From an uncultured Muribaculaceae bacterium (GTDB lineage: Bacteria > Bacteroidota > Bacteroidia > Bacteroidales > Muribaculaceae): a DNA stretch of 64,000 bases. The translations under genes and the position numbers were made by a program. The stretch covers positions 1-64,000 of the forward strand of contig CAJTOB010000010.1 in the NCBI GenBank assembly GCA_910578035.1, given 5' to 3'. This document shows, piece by piece, positions 1-10,810 of this stretch; within the stretch, counting starts at the first letter, position 1; every line of letters begins with the position of its first letter. The notes below the pieces were generated by a model. That model had not been told where the DNA came from. It ran no database searches and saw only the letters and a program-made list of their open reading frames with translations.

Positions 1-175
1 CCATCTCGTATTTTTTGGCCTGTGATTTCACATATGTTATTAAACAACCTCTTAACGTGTGGCGGTTTTAGCGATATAGGCGCCCACTTGCCCAATAGCT
101 TGCGCTTTGGCGCTTTTTTAATTCTTTAAGGCTTTATTTTTATGATTATAGTAGGCGTTTTACGAAAAAAATAGC

Positions 176-183
176 TAATTTTG
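176..183 (+). promoter_or_regulatory. Candidate -7 box for pgk
   Basis: Reads TAATTTTG, an exact match to the Bacteroidota -7 consensus TAnnTTTG, 62 bases before the pgk ATG. A T-rich run about 16-19 bases upstream could serve as the -33 element but is not a clean TTTG. Upstream of it (1-170) I could not assign any gene; a GC-rich stretch ending in a T run near 100-121 may be the terminator of a gene outside the window. Confidence 0.6.
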
Positions 184-245
184 CAGATGGAAAGGTGCTG
201 AACAGCGCCAGTGACCATGTATCTTATAACTAACATTTTAATAAT

Positions 246-1496
246 ATGACAATCGACAATTTCGACTTCAAAGGCAAGAAAGCGCTTGTTCGCGTAGACT
301 TCAATGTGCCTCTGGATGAAAACGGTAATATTACCGACGATACCCGTATCCGCGGTGCTCTTCCCACTCTTAAGAAAATTCTCAATGATGGCGGTTCGCT
401 TATCATCATGAGCCACATGGGTAAGCCCAAGGGCAAAGTAAACGCAAAACTTTCTCTCGGCCAGATTAAGGAAGCTGTAGCCAAGGCTCTTGGTGCAGAC
501 GTTGAATTTGCACCCGACTGCGCTGCCGCCGCCGATATGGCTGCTGCTCTCAAGCCCGGTCAGGCTCTTCTTCTCGAAAACCTCCGCTTCTATCCCGAAG
601 AAGAGGGTAAGCCTGTCGGTATCGACAAGGCCGACCCCGCTTACGAGGCTGCCAAGAAGGAAATGAAAGAACGTCAGAAAGAATTTGCAAAAACTCTCGC
701 TTCTTACGCAGACGTTTATGTAAACGATGCTTTCGGCACCGCTCACCGTCGTCATGCCTCTACAGCAGTTGTTGCCGACTACTTCGACGCCGACCACAAG
801 ATGCTCGGCTACCTCATGGAAAAAGAAGTGAAGGCAGTAGACAATATCCTCAAGGATATCCGTCGTCCTTTCACCGCTATCATGGGTGGTTCCAAGGTTT
901 CTACCAAAATCGGCATCATCGAAAACCTCATGGATAAGGTCGACAATCTTATCCTCTGCGGCGGTATGACCTATACTTTTGCAAAAGCTATGGGCGGCCA
1001 TGTCGGCATTTCTATCTGCGAGGAAGACAAACTCCAGCTCGCTCTCGATATCATGGCCAAAGCTAAGGCAAAAGGCGTCAACCTCGTGCTTGGTGTAGAC
1101 TGCGTTGCCGGCGATGCTTTCAGCAACGACGCCCACACTCAGATTTGCCCTGTAGGCGATATTCCCGAAGGCTGGGAAGGTCTTGATGCAGGTCCTGAAA
1201 CCCGCAAACTCTTTGCAGCAGCAATCGTTCCTTCCAAGACTATCCTCTGGAACGGTCCTGCCGGAGTATTCGAATTCGACAACTTTACAGCCGGCAGCCG
1301 TGCCATAGCCGACGCTGTTGTTGAAGCAACAAAGAACGGCGCATTCTCGCTCGTTGGTGGCGGCGACTCTGTTGCCTGCATCAACAAGTTCGGCCTCGCC
1401 GACGAAGTTTCGTATGTATCTACCGGCGGTGGCGCTCTTCTTGAGGCTATCGAGGGCAAGGTGCTCCCCGGTGTAGCTGCAATCGAAGGCAAGTAA
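246..1496 (+). CDS. pgk: Phosphoglycerate kinase
   Basis: Catalyses reversible phosphate transfer from 1,3-bisphosphoglycerate to ADP in the cytoplasm, the first ATP-forming step of glycolysis. The 416-residue length is normal. Visible landmarks are the N-terminal substrate motif [13 protein letters not shown] (about residues 15-27), the SHMGKPKG segment, the hinge [10 protein letters not shown] (about 215) and the C-terminal nucleotide-binding GGGDS and STGGGALLE motifs. The ATG follows a -7 promoter box by 62 bases and a strong hairpin terminator follows the stop, so it is probably monocistronic. A 466-codon open frame runs antisense through the whole gene; it is a by-product of codon bias. 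Confidence 0.98.
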   Translation: MTIDNFDFKGKKALVRVDFNVPLDENGNITDDTRIRGALPTLKKILNDGGSLIIMSHMGKPKGKVNAKLSLGQIKEAVAKALGADVEFAPDCAAAADMAAALKPGQALLLENLRFYPEEEGKPVGIDKADPAYEAAKKEMKERQKEFAKTLASYADVYVNDAFGTAHRRHASTAVVADYFDADHKMLGYLMEKEVKAVDNILKDIRRPFTAIMGGSKVSTKIGIIENLMDKVDNLILCGGMTYTFAKAMGGHVGISICEEDKLQLALDIMAKAKAKGVNLVLGVDCVAGDAFSNDAHTQICPVGDIPEGWEGLDAGPETRKLFAAAIVPSKTILWNGPAGVFEFDNFTAGSRAIADAVVEATKNGAFSLVGGGDSVACINKFGLADEVSYVSTGGGALLEAIEGKVLPGVAAIEGK

Positions 1497-1533
1497 TAAG
1501 GCTTTCGCACTAATACAAATTTCCACTTTATAG

Positions 1534-1566
1534 AAAGGGGTCGCACAATTCAGAGCGACCCCTTTT
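1534..1566 (+). terminator. Intrinsic terminator of pgk
   Basis: An 11-bp perfect stem (AAAGGGGTCGC at 1534-1544 with its complement at 1555-1565), a 10-base loop and a short T run. It lies 38 bases after the pgk stop. Confidence 0.85.
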
Positions 1567-1634
1567 CATGAACAAATGTCGGTTTTTGTCGGTTTAGAGG
1601 TTGATGACAGACACCTCGGTAACTATTGTTGATT

Positions 1635-2858
1635 ATGGATATTTCTCAGACACTGTTCGAATGGGTGAGGGCTAATGCCAATGCCGACCCCGCAGCTCTC
1701 TGGCTCAAATATGCCGGAAAGCAGGGTCGCCTTGATTTTAACGAAGCTATTATTCAGATAGAATGCCGTCGTAAATTCGGTCGCAAGCTTGGCGATACGC
1801 TTTCGTCATTTGCCGATTTCTATTTTCCGTCGGTTCTTGCCGGAGAGCAGTCAAGCAGTGATATTCTTGCAGACTATCATGCCTCCCTTGTGCCGGAGGG
1901 TATGACGGTAGTGGACCTTACCTCCGGTCTTGGCATAGATGTGCTTCATATGGCCAAGCGAGCCTCGTCGGTTGTGGCTGTTGAGCGAACCCCGGCTCTA
2001 GTCGAAGCTCTTCGCTATAATAGCAGAGGACTTGCTCTGGGAGATGTCGTGACGCCAGTGTGTGCCGACTGTATAGATTATATAGACCGATGTGTTGCTG
2101 AGGGCAGACGGTTTGATATGGCTTTTATCGATCCGGCCAGGAGGGCGGCCGATGGCGGCCGGCTCTACGCTTTGGCTGATTGCAGCCCGGACGTTGTGGC
2201 TCTTCTGCCAAAGATATCGCAAATCTGCAACATGCTTGTAATCAAAGCCTCTCCAATGCTCGATATAGCACATACGGCAGCCTCGCTTCAGCGGACTCCG
2301 GTCTCGATAGCTGCTGCCGGAACTGCCGCCGAATGCAAGGAACTTGTCATTACTGTGCTTTTTGAGGGCGATGCTCCGCAAAATACGATGATAGAGGCCG
2401 TGACGCTTGGGGCCGGGGAATCATCTGTGTTTTCATTTACGGCAATGCAGGAAAATGAAGCGGCACGAGTTGAAACGGCTCCGGCCATAAAACCGGGCGA
2501 TTTTATATGCGAGCCCTTCCCGGCTGTGATGAAAACGGGTGCGTTCAGGGTACTTGCCGCGACATTCGGCCTGCGAGGGTTTCAGGACAATACCAGAGTT
2601 CTTTTTTCCTCAGAGAGAATTGCCGGATTTCCCGGAATGTTCTGGAAGGTGGAAGAAGTGCTTCCTTTTGCGTCTTCGGTAATAAAGCGTTTTAAGTCGA
2701 AATATCCGGCTATCAGTATCGTTACAAGAAACTTCGGTATGGGGGCCGATGCATTGCGCTCCAGACTCGGCGTAAAGGAAGCTCCCGGCGACCTGAGGCT
2801 GTTTGCGCTCACCGATGCTTCCGGCAAACGCATAATGATAGTTACGTCCAAAACGTGA
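1635..2858 (+). CDS. Class I SAM-dependent methyltransferase, THUMP-like domain protein
   Basis: A 407-residue protein. Residues about 90-250 form a Rossmann methyltransferase fold: the SAM-binding motif I is VVDLTSGLGIDV, followed by an acidic strand end (VVAVERTP) and the FIDPARR catalytic-loop motif characteristic of RNA/DNA methyltransferases. The C-terminal part (about 290-407) fits the THUMP-like domain found in this Bacteroidota family; N-terminal residues 1-85 are helical. The target nucleic acid is not known to me. The open frame extends to two upstream TTG codons, but ATG 1635 (MDISQTLFEW) is the likelier start. It stands alone between the pgk terminator and the GIY-YIG promoter. 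Confidence 0.8.
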   Translation: MDISQTLFEWVRANANADPAALWLKYAGKQGRLDFNEAIIQIECRRKFGRKLGDTLSSFADFYFPSVLAGEQSSSDILADYHASLVPEGMTVVDLTSGLGIDVLHMAKRASSVVAVERTPALVEALRYNSRGLALGDVVTPVCADCIDYIDRCVAEGRRFDMAFIDPARRAADGGRLYALADCSPDVVALLPKISQICNMLVIKASPMLDIAHTAASLQRTPVSIAAAGTAAECKELVITVLFEGDAPQNTMIEAVTLGAGESSVFSFTAMQENEAARVETAPAIKPGDFICEPFPAVMKTGAFRVLAATFGLRGFQDNTRVLFSSERIAGFPGMFWKVEEVLPFASSVIKRFKSKYPAISIVTRNFGMGADALRSRLGVKEAPGDLRLFALTDASGKRIMIVTSKT

Positions 2859-2941
2859 ACTATAGGTTAATGCTTCAGACAGGCACCGCAGATTAGTTGG
2901 TGGAAATTTGAAAAATTTATTGAGGAGTCGGAATTTATCGC

Positions 2942-2949
2942 TAAATTTG
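2942..2949 (+). promoter_or_regulatory. Candidate -7 box for the GIY-YIG gene
   Basis: TAAATTTG matches TAnnTTTG exactly, 70 bases before the ATG at 3019. A TTG at 2920-2922 is 19 bases upstream, the spacing expected for a -33 element. The gene therefore appears to have its own promoter. Confidence 0.6.
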
Positions 2950-3018
2950 CGTAATTCGCGAATGGTAATTATTCGTGTGTAAGTCAGTATGTGAATCTGA
3001 AATAAAGCCTGTAGAAGA

Positions 3019-3738
3019 ATGAAAGACCCCGGTTATGTATATATCCTCACCAACCCAAGTTTCAGAGAGGACTGGGTTAAAATCGGAAAGAGTTCCCGCC
3101 CTGTGAATATTCGGTCGAAAGAGCTGGATAATACAGCAGTGCCATTGCCATTCGAGATATTTGCCACATTGCAGACTGCCAAATATGATAAGGTAGAGAA
3201 ACTTGTGCACAAGACTATCGACAGACTCACTGATTTGAGAATACGCCAGAATCGTGAATTTTTTAATGTCGCACCTCAGATAGCTCTCGATATATTTCGC
3301 GATATAGCTCAGACTATTGATGATGCTATCGTAACGGAGTATCAGAATAATCAGCCGGTAAGACAGTATTCCATGGCAGATGAAGATTTGGCATCGGAGA
3401 GCAATGAGACCGAGGGAAATAAGCGCGTTGGCTCTGCCGATGCAGTGAAGCATACCAAAAAACCGCGGTTCAAATTCAGCCTTGTTGATATAAAGATTGG
3501 AGAAGAGTTGCTTTTTATTCCTTCCGGAATCAAGGTGAAGGTTGCCAGTGATGATTCTATTGAATATCAGGGAAGGATTTACAAGCTGTCTCCATTTGTA
3601 GGAACTTTTCTGCCCGAGGACAAACGGAATCAGTCAGGAGCCTATCAGGGTGCACTTTACTTCACATATAAAGGAGTGCGATTGACAGATTTGCGTTTCA
3701 GAAAAGAAATGGAATCAGCCAATAATACGCCTGAGTAA
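3019..3738 (+). CDS. GIY-YIG (T5orf172-type) nuclease-family protein
   Basis: 239 residues. The N-terminal ~95 residues match the T5orf172/Mug113 branch of the GIY-YIG fold: PGYVYILTNPSF gives the GYVYI...(G/S) strands, WVKIGKSSRP the second strand pair with a basic residue, and NREFF the late glutamate helix. Residues about 150-235 form a second beta-rich domain (FKFSLVDIKIGEELLF ... GALYFTYKGVRLTDLR) that resembles the C-terminal domain often joined to such nucleases. A charged linker separates them. Its role, whether DNA repair, restriction or mobile-element related, cannot be told from sequence. Its 3' end overlaps the truncated zeta-toxin remnant on the other strand by 24 bases. Confidence 0.75.
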   Translation: MKDPGYVYILTNPSFREDWVKIGKSSRPVNIRSKELDNTAVPLPFEIFATLQTAKYDKVEKLVHKTIDRLTDLRIRQNREFFNVAPQIALDIFRDIAQTIDDAIVTEYQNNQPVRQYSMADEDLASESNETEGNKRVGSADAVKHTKKPRFKFSLVDIKIGEELLFIPSGIKVKVASDDSIEYQGRIYKLSPFVGTFLPEDKRNQSGAYQGALYFTYKGVRLTDLRFRKEMESANNTPE

Positions 3739-3957
3739 TTGAGCTACATTCCATTCATTGCAATATTTGGCTGCTTTCAGAACTGCCTCCCGATTGTTCC
3801 AGTCACCGAACACATCGCGAGCCACATTGTCGGGATTGATATATTCCGAATCTTCCAACCACTCATGATGAAGAATCTTTGAGGTAACAGAAGTTTTGCC
3901 CGACCCATTAGGTCCGGCAATAACAATCAGGACAGGCTTATGCTCACTTGCTACCAT
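3715..3957 (-). pseudogene. Zeta-toxin/AAA P-loop kinase, C-terminally truncated remnant
   Basis: 80 codons that begin like a zeta-toxin-family kinase: a strand then P-loop GPNGSGKT (residues 15-22), then EYINPDNVARDVFGDW and AAKYCNEW. Family members are usually about 190-200 residues; here similarity stops after AAKYCNEW (near 3757) and ten unrelated residues lead to a stop inside the convergent GIY-YIG gene. The parts carrying the substrate-binding and lid arginines are missing, so kinase activity is unlikely. The start overlaps the small upstream gene by 14 bases, as in intact pairs. An assembly error is a remaining alternative. Confidence 0.75.
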
Positions 3958-4159
3958 TGCGAAGACGGTTTAATGTTTCTTCCACTTTAGCACGAGCTTC
4001 AAGTGAGGCAGCCTCGATACCGGCAGCCACACGTTCGGCAGCCCGGCGAGTGCTTTCGCGTGCATCCTCGGCAACCTCGCGCATGATCTGAGCCATACGC
4101 TCATCGCCCGGCTCCTCCATCGACGTAAGCCGATAACTATTCATTTGTTCTTCCAACAT
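3944..4159 (-). CDS. Small helical protein paired with zeta toxin (putative antitoxin-like)
   Basis: 71 residues, strongly charged and almost entirely helical (MREVAEDARESTRRAAERVAAG is the heart of it), with an alanine/glutamate/arginine heptad-like pattern that suggests a coiled coil. It sits immediately upstream of the zeta-toxin remnant with a 14-base overlap, the arrangement of an antitoxin or partner subunit. I recognise the pair layout from Bacteroidales genomes but not a named family. With the toxin truncated, it is probably an orphan. Confidence 0.55.
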   Translation of the reverse strand: MLEEQMNSYRLTSMEEPGDERMAQIMREVAEDARESTRRAAERVAAGIEAASLEARAKVEETLNRLRNGSK

Positions 4160-4197
4160 AGTCTACTCATTTATTATTCAACGCCAACCTTTAGCTC

Positions 4198-4265
4198 GCG
4201 ATAGTTCAATAGCGAATGTCGGCCAAAGGCCGATTCGCGGAGCCGAAGGCAATTGAACCTATCGC
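4198..4265. repeat. Long nested inverted repeat
   Basis: Outer arms GCGATAGTTCAAT (4198-4210) and ATTGAACCTATCGC (4252-4265) pair with one bulged base; inside them GCGAATGTCGGCC (4212-4224) and GGCCGATTCGC (4228-4238) form a second hairpin with a three-base loop. It lies between the dnaK terminator and the small gene at 4159. No coding sense is seen. It could be a repetitive palindromic element or a strong RNA structure. Confidence 0.7.
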
Positions 4266-4319
4266 AAAATTACAAAAAAACCATATAAAACAAGTGTCTA
4301 TTGAAAAATAGAAAAGAAA

Positions 4320-4356
4320 AAAAGGAGTGTAATCCAAGCGATTACACTCCTTTTTG
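4320..4356 (-). terminator. Bidirectional-looking terminator of dnaK
   Basis: Ten-base perfect stem GGAGTGTAAT (4324-4333) / ATTACACTCC (4341-4350) with a 7-base loop. On the reverse strand it is followed by a T run, 25 bases after the dnaK stop, so it should end dnaK transcription. Confidence 0.88.
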
Positions 4357-4375
4357 TTATCGTTGAATTGAAGGA

Positions 4376-6280
<1,905 letters not shown>

Positions 6281-6523
6281 AGTTGTTAGTGTTTATTTTT
6301 TGTTGTTATAATATTCGTTTAATATCGCGGAGGTCTGTCGGACCTCGGTTCGCTATCAGATAAACAAAAGCCGTGCCAAAAAGGTTTTGTGACGATAATG
6401 GCGGTTGAGCGGCTGTGTTCCGTCATGTCGACTGACACTTTGTCAGCCTCGCCATATCAACTTTTGGATAAAAATAATTGTATTGAAAAAGATACGTTAC
6501 GATGTATTATGGAAAAATTTCCT

Positions 6524-6531
6524 TATTTTTG
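6524..6531 (+). promoter_or_regulatory. Candidate -7 box for gph-like gene and possibly the rnf cluster
   Basis: TATTTTTG matches TAnnTTTG exactly, 18 bases before the ATG at 6549, so the leader would be very short. The rnf genes follow with only small gaps and may be read from here. Confidence 0.55.
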
Positions 6532-6548
6532 CAAAAAGATTTTGTGAG

Positions 6549-7202
6549 ATGAAAACGTATGTCATTTTTGACCTCGACGGTACTCTTCTGAATACTATCG
6601 ACGACCTTGCTACAGCTACCAACTATGCTCTTCGAGAGCTTGGTTTCCCTCAGCATGGACTGTGGGTTTACCCCGATATGGTAGGAAACGGAGTAGGGCG
6701 GCTGATGGAGCGCGCTCTGCCTGAAGACGCTCGTAGCGAAAAGAATGTTAATGAAATGCTTGTCGCGTTCAAGCGTTATTATAACGACCATTGCTGTGAT
6801 GCGACCAAGCCTTATGCAGGTATCCCCGAACTGCTTGAGGAGCTAAGTGCCCGAGGTATCAATCTGGCTGTGACATCCAATAAATACCAGGAGGCGGTCA
6901 CTAAGCTGATTCATCATTATTTCCCGACGGCAAATTTCCGTGCGATTCTTGGAAATGAGGAGGGAATGCCGCGAAAGCCGGACCCTTCTATTGTATTCAA
7001 GGCTCTGTCGATGTGTCCGACTCCTAAGGCTGAAGTGCTGTATGTCGGCGATTCGGGCGTAGACATGGAGACGGCTCGTCGCGCATGTGTAGAGTCCGTA
7101 GGGGTGGGCTGGGGCTTCCGTTCTATCCATGAACTTAAAGAAGCATATGCCGACCATATTATATCTACCCCATCGCAAATAAAGGATTTGGTAGGATTGT
7201 AG
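6549..7202 (+). CDS. gph: HAD-family hydrolase, phosphoglycolate phosphatase-like
   Basis: 217 residues with all four HAD motifs: FDLDGTLLNT (motif I, nucleophile D9 and D11), TSNK (motif II), KPDPSIV (motif III lysine) and VGDSGVDM (motif IV). The helical cap between motifs I and II (about residues 15-90) is the type seen in phosphoglycolate and related small-molecule phosphatases. The substrate is not certain. The open frame extends 48 codons upstream, but ATG 6549 begins the family-typical MKTYVIFDLDG. It is 23 bases before the RseC-like gene and may be co-transcribed with rnf. Confidence 0.85.
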   Translation: MKTYVIFDLDGTLLNTIDDLATATNYALRELGFPQHGLWVYPDMVGNGVGRLMERALPEDARSEKNVNEMLVAFKRYYNDHCCDATKPYAGIPELLEELSARGINLAVTSNKYQEAVTKLIHHYFPTANFRAILGNEEGMPRKPDPSIVFKALSMCPTPKAEVLYVGDSGVDMETARRACVESVGVGWGFRSIHELKEAYADHIISTPSQIKDLVGL

Positions 7203-7225
7203 GACGGTCAACACAGATTGAACTT

Positions 7226-7678
7226 ATGAGTTATTCAGAAATGTATGCTTTGGTTCATAGTGGCACAGTTGTTTCCGTAGAGCACGGAATGGCCCGTGTG
7301 AGTGTCGATGCGGGAGCGGCCGGTCATTCATGTGCGGGCTGTTCTTTGTCGGCTTCGTGCGGGCAGGATAGTAAAAAGTCGGAGTCTTCTCCGATAGTGT
7401 TGTGTGCCAGGATTCCGGTGGGTGCACAGATTCCGGCGGTCGGCGGTGCTGTATCTGTCGGTCTGCCCAAAGGTCGTTCCTTGCGAGCCGCCATTATAAT
7501 GCTTGTATTTCCACTGGCAGTTTTTCTTGCAGTGGCATGTATCGGTACTTTCGCCGGAATTGATGACGGCCCGCTGGCTCTTTGTGCTGTTTCCGGCGCT
7601 TGTGTGTGCTATTTTATTATATATATTGTGTATAAACGTAGACAGACCCCCTGGATATTGATTTCTGACAATAGATAA
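7226..7678 (+). CDS. RseC/MucC-like SoxR-reducing system protein
   Basis: 150 residues. The N-terminal half has the Cys pattern HSCAGCSLSASCG typical of the RseC family (cysteine-rich cytoplasmic segment), followed by two membrane spans (about 85-105 and 112-132). In Bacteroidota it precedes rnfB, as here (2-base gap). It probably supports maturation or redox function of the Rnf complex; that role is inferred from the conserved location. Confidence 0.82.
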   Translation: MSYSEMYALVHSGTVVSVEHGMARVSVDAGAAGHSCAGCSLSASCGQDSKKSESSPIVLCARIPVGAQIPAVGGAVSVGLPKGRSLRAAIIMLVFPLAVFLAVACIGTFAGIDDGPLALCAVSGACVCYFIIYIVYKRRQTPWILISDNR

Positions 7679-7680
7679 AT

Positions 7681-8529
7681 ATGAGTTCTGAACACATTTT
7701 TATTTATACTCTTGTGCTGATGGGTCTCCTGGGATTTCTGGGAGCGATTGTTCTGTATCTGACAGCCAAAAAATTCAATGTTGTCGAAGACCCCCGCATC
7801 GATCAGATAGAGGGCTTGCTTCCCGGCGCGAACTGCGGCGCATGTGGCTGTAAAGGTTGTCGGGATTTTGCCTGCGAGTGCGTGAAACGGGCCAATCTCG
7901 ACGGTCTGAACTGCCCCGGTGCCGGAGCGGAGGCCATGAAGAATATTGCGGCCATACTGGGTGTCAATTCTGTAGAGTCGGTGAGGCACATAGCAGTTCT
8001 CAAATGCAATGGTACATGTGCGGCTCGGCCGCGGATATATGAATATGACGGGGCTACGTCGTGCGCCGTCATGGACGCAGTAGGGTGCGGTACGAGCGCG
8101 TGTTCCTACGGGTGCCTCGGGTGTGGCGACTGTGTGTCTGTGTGTCGCTTCGGCGCATTGCGGATAGATGAGTCTTCGAAACTGCCTGTGGTTGATGAAA
8201 AAGTCTGCACTGGCTGCGGTGTCTGTGTCCGGGAATGTCCGCGTCATCTTATAGAGCTGCGACCTGAGGGGCGGCGTGGGCGCCGGGTGTGGGTGGCATG
8301 TTCAAGCCGCGATAAAGGCGCTGTGGCCCGCAAGATATGTTCGGCGGCCTGTATAGGCTGTGGCAAATGCGCCAAAATCTGTCCGTTCGGGGCGATTGAG
8401 ATTGCAGACAATCTGTCGTATATAAATCCTGATTTGTGCAAGGCCTGCGGCAAGTGCCTCGGCGTATGTCCGACCGGCGCCATATGCGCAACTTTCGAAA
8501 ACGTAACCAAAGACAAAGTCACGGAATGA
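7681..8529 (+). CDS. rnfB: Electron transport complex subunit RnfB (polyferredoxin)
   Basis: 282 residues. One N-terminal membrane anchor (about 8-28) precedes the RnfB-type 4Fe-4S site CGACGCKGC (Cys 52, 55, 60) completed by Cys 78 in NCPGAG. Four further CxxCxxCxxxC ferredoxin motifs follow: CLGCGDCVSVC, CTGCGVCVREC, CIGCGKCAKIC and CKACGKCLGVC. It receives electrons from ferredoxin and feeds the membrane complex that drives Na+ or H+ export while reducing NAD+. The stop overlaps the rnfC start (ATGA). Confidence 0.95.
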   Translation: MSSEHIFIYTLVLMGLLGFLGAIVLYLTAKKFNVVEDPRIDQIEGLLPGANCGACGCKGCRDFACECVKRANLDGLNCPGAGAEAMKNIAAILGVNSVESVRHIAVLKCNGTCAARPRIYEYDGATSCAVMDAVGCGTSACSYGCLGCGDCVSVCRFGALRIDESSKLPVVDEKVCTGCGVCVRECPRHLIELRPEGRRGRRVWVACSSRDKGAVARKICSAACIGCGKCAKICPFGAIEIADNLSYINPDLCKACGKCLGVCPTGAICATFENVTKDKVTE

Positions 8530-9851
8530 GAGGTTCTTTTAAAATAGGAGGCATCCATCCTGCTCCTAACAAGACAGCTTCAAGGACTATTGAAATATTA
8601 CCATTGCCTATGCGGGCGAGCCTGCCTTTGTCGCAGCATATCGGGGCGCCCTCCAAGGCTATTGTAAGCAAGGGCGATAAAGTGAAACGCGGCCAGCTCA
8701 TTGCCGAGAATTCAAGTTTTGTTTCGGCCGGCCTTCATGCTCCGATTTCGGGCACAGTGGCGGGGGTGGAGGATATTAAGATGCCCTGGGGCAAGACTTC
8801 TAAGGCCATAATCATAGCCGCATCAGAAGATGAGCACCGTGCGGACAGCGAAGAGCGCGAGAGATATTGGCGCGATTTGATTCCGCATATATGCGACCGA
8901 ACGTTGTCTGAACGGCTGACGGCAGATGAAATCAGGAGCAAGATACTTCAGGCCGGGATTGTAGGTCTTGGCGGGGCTACCTTTCCTTCGCATGTAAAGC
9001 TCGCCATAAAGCCGGAACAGAAGCCCGAGCTGCTTATAATAAATGCATGTGAGTGTGAGCCATATCTTATGTGCGACGATGCTCTGATGTGCACTTATCC
9101 GGGCCGGATTGCCGAAGGTGTCGAACTGATGATGAAGGCAGGCGGCATACCTCGCGCTGTCATTGCAATGGAAGACAACAAGCCTGAGGCGGCCGCTGCT
9201 ATAAGCGAGGCTTTGCAGTCGAGTGAAAATATAAGTCTGCGGATATTGAAGACTAAATATCCGCAAGGCGGCGAAAAGCAGCTTGTGGAGGCCGTGACCG
9301 GACGCCGTATAGCGTCGGGCGATTTGCCTTTGTCGGTGGGCGTTGTTGTGAATAATGTTGCTACTGCTTTTGCCGTATGGCAGGCAGTGTCGACCTCGCA
9401 GGCGCTTATCGAAAGAGTTATTACTGTTACCGGAGATATTTCAGGCGGGGAGCGCAAGAATTATATGGTGGCAATCGGTACACCGCTTTCTTCCTTGCCG
9501 TTGACCTTGCCCGGCGAGGCTCTTGCCATTGTCGGAGGTCCGATGATGGGCCGATCTGCCGTGTGTCTTGATGCTCCGGTGATGAAAGGAACGTCGGGCC
9601 TTACGGTGCTTGAACGACCGCAGAGGCGTCAAGCGCTTGCATGCGTGCGGTGCGGAGCATGCGTAGACGCTTGCCCGATGGGCCTCGAACCGTATCTGCT
9701 GTCTACATACGGTCGATTGAGAATGTGGGATGAGGCTCGTGAAAACGACGTGCTCGATTGCCTCGAATGCGGCGCATGCAGCTATTCGTGCCCCTCCAAC
9801 CGCCCGATTCTGGATTATATAAAAGTTGCCAAACAAAGAGCCAAACTATGA
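8526..9851 (+). CDS. rnfC: Electron transport complex subunit RnfC
   Basis: 441 residues, peripheral NADH/FMN-handling subunit. Visible parts: N-terminal biotinyl-like segment (GDKVKRGQLIAE), the nucleotide-binding GLGGATFPSHVKL, the INACECEPY motif, and two C-terminal 4Fe-4S sites CVRCGACVDACP and CLECGACSYSCP. Start chosen at ATG 8526, which overlaps the rnfB stop as ATGA and begins the family-typical GSFKIGGIHP; a longer open frame upstream is only the overlap region. Confidence 0.95.
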   Translation: MRGSFKIGGIHPAPNKTASRTIEILPLPMRASLPLSQHIGAPSKAIVSKGDKVKRGQLIAENSSFVSAGLHAPISGTVAGVEDIKMPWGKTSKAIIIAASEDEHRADSEERERYWRDLIPHICDRTLSERLTADEIRSKILQAGIVGLGGATFPSHVKLAIKPEQKPELLIINACECEPYLMCDDALMCTYPGRIAEGVELMMKAGGIPRAVIAMEDNKPEAAAAISEALQSSENISLRILKTKYPQGGEKQLVEAVTGRRIASGDLPLSVGVVVNNVATAFAVWQAVSTSQALIERVITVTGDISGGERKNYMVAIGTPLSSLPLTLPGEALAIVGGPMMGRSAVCLDAPVMKGTSGLTVLERPQRRQALACVRCGACVDACPMGLEPYLLSTYGRLRMWDEARENDVLDCLECGACSYSCPSNRPILDYIKVAKQRAKL

Positions 9852-10810
9852 CTGAGAAACTGATTCTATCAAGCACTCCTCATGTCCACACTTCGCGTAC
9901 AGTGCGCGGAGCCATGCTGCATGTCATTCTGGCATTGCTGCCGGCGGTTTTCTGTTCGCTTTATTTTTTCGGCTTGCCGGCATTGTGGGTCTTGTGCGTA
10001 TCTATAGCCGCCTGCGTTTTTACAGAGTGGTTTATTACTCGCTATATGCTGCGTCGGCCCTTGTCGATATGCGATTTTTCGGCCTTGCTTACGGGCCTCC
10101 TACTCGCTCTGAATCTGCCGGCTAATTTGCCTTTGTGGATGGTTGCGGTTGGTGGCGTTGTAGCTGTCGGTATAGGTAAAATGGCCTTTGGCGGACTGGG
10201 TTGCAATATTTTTAATCCGGCACTGGTCGGTCGAGTGTTTTTGCTCATATCGTTTCCTGTTGCTATGACATGCTGGCCTTTGCCTGAGGCCGGTTTCGGC
10301 GATGCCGACGGAGCGACAGGCGCGACGGTTCTCTCGCTTGTCAAGCTCGGCCAGCTCAATCCTTCTCTGCTACCGGAGAGCGATATGATGTGGGGAGCAA
10401 TGGGCGGCTCCATGGGCGAGGTGAGTGCTTTCGCGCTGTTGGCGGGGTTTGTCTATCTGCTTGTTGTAAAAGTTATTAAATGGCAGATTCCTGTGACTGT
10501 TGTTGCCGGACTTGCGATAGTAGATTTGTTGGCCGGTTATCCGGTGCTTTACGATATTTTTGCGGGCGGCTTGCTCCTTGGTGCAATTTTCATGGCTACC
10601 GACTATGTCACATCGCCGATGACACGCCGTGGAATGATTGTATATGGTCTGTTCATAGGCATAATCACGGCCACTATCCGCCGATGGGGCGCTTATCCGG
10701 AAGGAATGTCGTTTGCAATTCTTATAATGAATGGTTTTACACCGCTGATAAACAGATATATGAAGCCTCGGCGCTTCTCGCCCAATAAGAGAAAGGAGGT
10801 AGCAGCATGA
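9848..10810 (+). CDS. rnfD: Electron transport complex subunit RnfD
   Basis: 320-residue integral membrane subunit with about nine to ten hydrophobic spans. It carries the covalent flavin attachment region in DGATGATVLS (the Thr of GAT is the expected FMN ester site) and the conserved GLGCNIFNPALVGR segment. ATG 9848 overlaps the rnfC stop (ATGA). With RnfG it forms the flavin relay of the ion pump. Confidence 0.95.
   Translation: MTEKLILSSTPHVHTSRTVRGAMLHVILALLPAVFCSLYFFGLPALWVLCVSIAACVFTEWFITRYMLRRPLSICDFSALLTGLLLALNLPANLPLWMVAVGGVVAVGIGKMAFGGLGCNIFNPALVGRVFLLISFPVAMTCWPLPEAGFGDADGATGATVLSLVKLGQLNPSLLPESDMMWGAMGGSMGEVSAFALLAGFVYLLVVKVIKWQIPVTVVAGLAIVDLLAGYPVLYDIFAGGLLLGAIFMATDYVTSPMTRRGMIVYGLFIGIITATIRRWGAYPEGMSFAILIMNGFTPLINRYMKPRRFSPNKRKEVAA

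Noticed and set aside
100..125. Possible terminator of an upstream gene
   Set aside because: GC-rich bases before a T run, but the stem does not pair cleanly.
1..129. Open frame 1 of 42 codons at the left edge, and a 23-codon tail in frame 3
   Set aside because: No start within the window and no recognisable product; too short to call a gene end with confidence.
126..1526. 466-codon open frame antisense to pgk
   Set aside because: It lies wholly over a certain glycolytic gene in the complementary frame, encodes no recognisable family, and is explained by codon bias in pgk.
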